Positions 61,514 to 64,000 of a stretch of 64,000 nt of DNA are shown here, piece after piece. The translations under genes and the position numbers were made by a program. Where the stretch lies: positions 1,460,001-1,524,000 of the forward strand of contig NZ_CP137640.1 in NCBI RefSeq assembly GCF_036670025.1, written 5' to 3'. The notes below the pieces were generated by a model. That model made no database searches, was not told the DNA's origin, and saw only the letters and a list, made by a program, of their open reading frames with translations. The first letter of the stretch is position 1. The number at the start of each line of letters is the position of its first letter. This DNA is from Bacillus_BD oryzisoli. Its GTDB lineage: Bacteria > Bacillota > Bacilli > Bacillales > Cytobacillaceae.

Positions 61514-62407
61514 ATGGAAGATCAATTAAAGGATTTTACCCATTTTTTAATTGTTGAAAAAGGTCTCGCGCAAAATACGATTGTTTCATATGAACGTGAT
61601 TTAAAGAGTTACATGCAATATATTCACAAAGTAGAGCAACTGGCCAGTTTTAATGATGTCCAGCGAGTCCATATTGTCCACTTTTTAGGACATTTGAAGG
61701 AACAGGGAAAATCATCAAGGACATTAGCACGACATGTTGCCTCTATTAGAGCCTTTCATCAATTTCTACTTCGTGAAAAAGTAAGCGACCATGATCCTTC
61801 TGTTCATATTGAAACTCCTCAATTGGAGCGGTCGCTTCCAAAGGTATTGAGCCTGCAAGAGGTTGAGATCCTGCTCGATTCTCCAGATGTCAGTAATCAT
61901 TATGGCATAAGAGATAAGGCGATGTTGGAATTATTGTATGCAACAGGAATTCGTGTCAGCGAGTTAATTGGATTACAAATGGAAGATGTCCATTTAACAA
62001 TGGGATTTGTTCGATGCATTGGGAAAGGGAATAAGGAACGAATTATTCCGGTTGGAAAAACTGCCATTGAAGCTTTAGATCGCTACATAGAGAAGGGAAG
62101 ACCCCATTTTATTTCAAAAAAACAGCGTGATAATGCTTTATTTTTGAATCATCATGGCAAGCAATTAACGCGACAGGGCTTTTGGAAAATCTTAAAAAAG
62201 ATTGTACACGAAGCAGGCATAGAGAAAGAATTGACACCGCATACGTTAAGACATTCATTTGCCACCCATTTATTGGAAAATGGGGCTGATATTCGTGCTG
62301 TTCAAGAAATGCTTGGTCATGCCGATATATCAACAACGCAAATTTACACTCATGTAACTAAAACGAGGTTAAAGGATGTTTACAGTCAATTCCACCCACG
62401 TGCTTAA
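61514..62407 (+). CDS. xerD: Site-specific tyrosine recombinase XerD
   Basis: The 297-residue recombinase resolves chromosome dimers at dif with XerC. The N-terminal SAM-like core-binding domain is residues 1-85. The catalytic part has R in ATGIRVSEL near 148, HTLRHS near 244, HAD near 267, and the nucleophile Y in TTQIYTHV near 279. GGGGAG at the end of yqzK is the ribosome site for ATG 61514. Confidence 0.95.
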   Translation: MEDQLKDFTHFLIVEKGLAQNTIVSYERDLKSYMQYIHKVEQLASFNDVQRVHIVHFLGHLKEQGKSSRTLARHVASIRAFHQFLLREKVSDHDPSVHIETPQLERSLPKVLSLQEVEILLDSPDVSNHYGIRDKAMLELLYATGIRVSELIGLQMEDVHLTMGFVRCIGKGNKERIIPVGKTAIEALDRYIEKGRPHFISKKQRDNALFLNHHGKQLTRQGFWKILKKIVHEAGIEKELTPHTLRHSFATHLLENGADIRAVQEMLGHADISTTQIYTHVTKTRLKDVYSQFHPRA

Positions 62408-62435
62408 TAGACTAAGAGATTTTTGTAAATTTCGG

Positions 62436-62466
62436 AAAGCTGCCAGTCGAAATGGCGGCTTTTTCT
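62436..62466 (+). terminator. yqzK-xerD terminator
   Basis: AAAGCtGCCA/TGGCgGCTTTTT stem with a 7-base loop and Ts. Confidence 0.75.
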
Positions 62467-62600
62467 TTTATGGATGAATAGCTTTTTAAAGGTTATGGAA
62501 AGGTTATTGCCGGCAAAAAAGGGAATCCTAGAAGTGCCATGCCTATGAAAAATAGGTTCAGATTCAGATAAGGAATAGTTAAGCATAAGGAGGTAATAGA

Positions 62601-63791
62601 ATGACTATGGCTTCATTTAAATATAAGCGCGTTTTTTTAATTGTGATGGACTCGGTGGGAATTGGCGAGGCACCGGATGCAGAGCAGTTTGGTGATAAGG
62701 GATCACATACATTAGGTCATATTGCTGAGAAAATGAATGGCTTGAAAATGCCAAACATGGAAAAGCTTGGCCTCGGGTCTATTGAAGAAATAAAAGGGAT
62801 CAAAAAGGTAGAGGCACCTTTAGCCTTTTATACGAAAATGCAGGAAGCATCGAGCGGAAAAGATACAATGACAGGGCACTGGGAAATTATGGGTCTTCGT
62901 ATTGAAACGCCATTTCGTGTATTTCCAAACGGTTTTCCTCCAGAATTAATTACAGAGCTGGAGGAAAAGACAGGAAGGAAAATCATAGGAAACAAGCCTG
63001 CAAGTGGAACGGAAATACTCGTAGAGCTGGGCGAAGAGCATATGAAGACTGGTGCACTAATCGTATATACATCAGCAGACTCTGTTCTGCAAATTGCTGC
63101 TCATGAAGAAATTGTTCCGCTTGAAGAGTTATATAGAATCTGCAAGATAGCAAGAGAGCTGACTCTTGATGAAAAGTATATGGTCGGCCGGGTCATTGCT
63201 AGACCGTTTGTAGGACAGCCGGGAGATTTTAAGAGAACAGCGAACCGTCACGATTATGCATTAAAGCCGTTTGGGCGAACCGTTATGAATGAGTTAAAGG
63301 ATGCAGGTCTTGATGTAATTGCGATCGGAAAAATAAATGATATATACGATGGCGAGGGAGTAACGAAGCATTTCCGTACTGTTTCCAATATGGATGGTAT
63401 GGATAAACTACTACAGTCCTTCGCAATGGATTTTACCGGTTTGAGTTTTGTTAACCTTGTCGATTTTGATGCCCTCTTTGGTCATCGTCGGGATCCAATT
63501 GGTTATGGAAAAGCGCTCGAAGAATTTGATCTTCGCCTCTCAGAAGTTTTATCAAAGATGCGTGAGGATGATTTGCTTATTATAACAGCTGATCATGGCA
63601 ATGACCCAATCCATGCGGGAACAGATCATACCCGTGAATATGTTCCGCTTCTTGTTTACAATAAGGGAATGAATTTGGGAAAAGAACTGTCATTACGAGA
63701 AACCTTTGCAGATATTGGGGCAACCATTGCAGAAAATTTCTCTGTAAACATGCCACAATTCGGAAAGAGTTTTTACAAAGAGATAATATAA
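62601..63791 (+). CDS. deoB: Phosphopentomutase
   Basis: The 396-residue alkaline-phosphatase-superfamily enzyme interconverts (deoxy)ribose 1- and 5-phosphates in nucleoside salvage. Metal ligands appear in VMDSVGIGEAPDA near 16, KDTMTGHWE with the catalytic Thr near 90, and ADHGND near 330, HTREYVPLLVY near 346. ATAAGGAGG lies seven bases from ATG 62601. In B. subtilis the gene is followed by pupG; here it is followed by a terminator and a secreted-protein gene. Confidence 0.96.
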   Translation: MTMASFKYKRVFLIVMDSVGIGEAPDAEQFGDKGSHTLGHIAEKMNGLKMPNMEKLGLGSIEEIKGIKKVEAPLAFYTKMQEASSGKDTMTGHWEIMGLRIETPFRVFPNGFPPELITELEEKTGRKIIGNKPASGTEILVELGEEHMKTGALIVYTSADSVLQIAAHEEIVPLEELYRICKIARELTLDEKYMVGRVIARPFVGQPGDFKRTANRHDYALKPFGRTVMNELKDAGLDVIAIGKINDIYDGEGVTKHFRTVSNMDGMDKLLQSFAMDFTGLSFVNLVDFDALFGHRRDPIGYGKALEEFDLRLSEVLSKMREDDLLIITADHGNDPIHAGTDHTREYVPLLVYNKGMNLGKELSLRETFADIGATIAENFSVNMPQFGKSFYKEII

Positions 63792-63804
63792 ATCACTGCA
63801 AAGT

Positions 63805-63835
63805 GCAAAGGAATAAATTTCCTTTGCTTTTTTTT
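63805..63835 (+). terminator. deoB terminator
   Basis: GCAAAGGAA/TTCCTTTGC stem, 5-base loop and a long T run. Confidence 0.92.
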
Positions 63836-63876
63836 ATGCTCTGAGCACAAAATATTTCCACCATTTTACCGGTGCT

Positions 63877-63905
63877 GTATAAATTTGGTTTTTATGGAAA
63901 AAATA
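63877..63905 (+). promoter_or_regulatory. Candidate sigma-F promoter of the dacF-like gene
   Basis: GTATA (GYWTA) and GGAAAAAATA (GGNRANAHTR) both fit the forespore sigma-F pattern; the spacer is 14, one short of ideal. dacF is a sigma-F gene in B. subtilis. Confidence 0.55.
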
Positions 63906-63934
63906 AAATTTATAGAAAGAATGGAGGTTTTGTG

Positions 63935-64000
63935 ATGAAACGACTTGTTTCTATTTTGCTTGCATTTATGATGTTAACAGCGATTGCCGTACCGTTTGCT
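63935..64000 (+). CDS. dacF: Start of a secreted protein gene, probably D-Ala-D-Ala carboxypeptidase DacF
   Basis: Only 22 codons are in the window, beginning MKRLVSILLAF and running hydrophobic: a signal peptide. ATGGAGG lies upstream. The dacF call rests on gene order (xerD-drm-[pupG]-dacF-spoIIA in B. subtilis) and the sigma-F-like promoter; no catalytic motif is reached. Confidence 0.5.
   Translation, partial: MKRLVSILLAFMMLTAIAVPFA

Overview
The window is a low-GC Firmicutes chromosome segment from an endospore-forming member of the Bacillaceae. Spore-forming identity is shown directly by spo0A, spoIVB, spoIIM and by sigma-factor-specific promoters that can be read (sigma-H at spo0A, sigma-E at spoIIM, sigma-F type at the last gene). 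Gene order follows the Bacillus subtilis ispA-dxs-yqxC-ahrC-recN-spoIVB-spo0A ... fur-yqzK-xerD-drm region, but with several losses and insertions. A Neobacillus/Mesobacillus-type relative is my guess; the sequence does not settle the genus. I see no rRNA, tRNA, CRISPR array, prophage or transposase gene. The accessory DNA is made of short structured repeats.

Layout. 1-5.8 kb: end of ispA, dxs (isoprenoid precursors), tlyA-type methyltransferase, argR, recN. 6-9.7 kb: spoIVB, a dispersed repeat, spo0A with its sigma-H promoter and 0A boxes, a glycerophosphodiesterase, yqzF. 9.8-19.3 kb: bkdR activator and the bcd-buk-lpdV-bkdAA-bkdAB-bkdB operon behind a -24/-12 (sigma-L) promoter; ptb is missing. 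19.4-24.7 kb: methylmalonyl-CoA mutase genes mutA-mutB and the chaperone GTPase meaB, then a Bacillaceae intergenic repeat. 25-28 kb: bacilliredoxin brxB and an arginine-type ABC importer. 28-32.6 kb: yqjA, a 33-codon prli42 gene on the minus strand, methylmalonyl-CoA epimerase and a carboxyltransferase, then a YqjE peptidase. 32.7-39 kb: azoreductase, DinB polymerase, gndA and zwf (convergent), RNase Z. 39-47 kb: a T-box riboswitch with a phenylalanine-type specifier in front of an NSS sodium symporter, old yellow enzyme, SDR, YwbE, an MFS pump and a second polar amino-acid ABC importer. 47-53.7 kb: yjlC-ndh with a Rex-like operator, a permuted papain-like protein, another MFS pump, and a LexA-controlled polymerase (YqjW/UvrX) with its YolD-like partner. 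53.7-59.8 kb: YqkD hydrolase, small genes, the 5' remnant of an HMG-CoA lyase gene, scoAB, yqkE, yqkF, nudF and an EndoQ-family gene. 59.9-64 kb: spoIIM, fur, yqzK, xerD, deoB and the start of a dacF-like gene.

How it fits together: leucine dehydrogenase and the branched-chain 2-oxoacid dehydrogenase make acyl-CoAs from Val/Leu/Ile. The mutAB-meaB, epimerase and carboxyltransferase genes form most of the propionyl-CoA to succinyl-CoA route, and scoAB with the decayed HMG-CoA lyase gene points to the acetoacetate end of leucine breakdown. No large new system was found. The best leads are the Phe-type T-box symporter, the prli42 gene, the HMG-CoA lyase remnant, the repeat family that has altered the bcd 3' end, and some unexplained repeats and hairpins in front of ndh, artP and mce.
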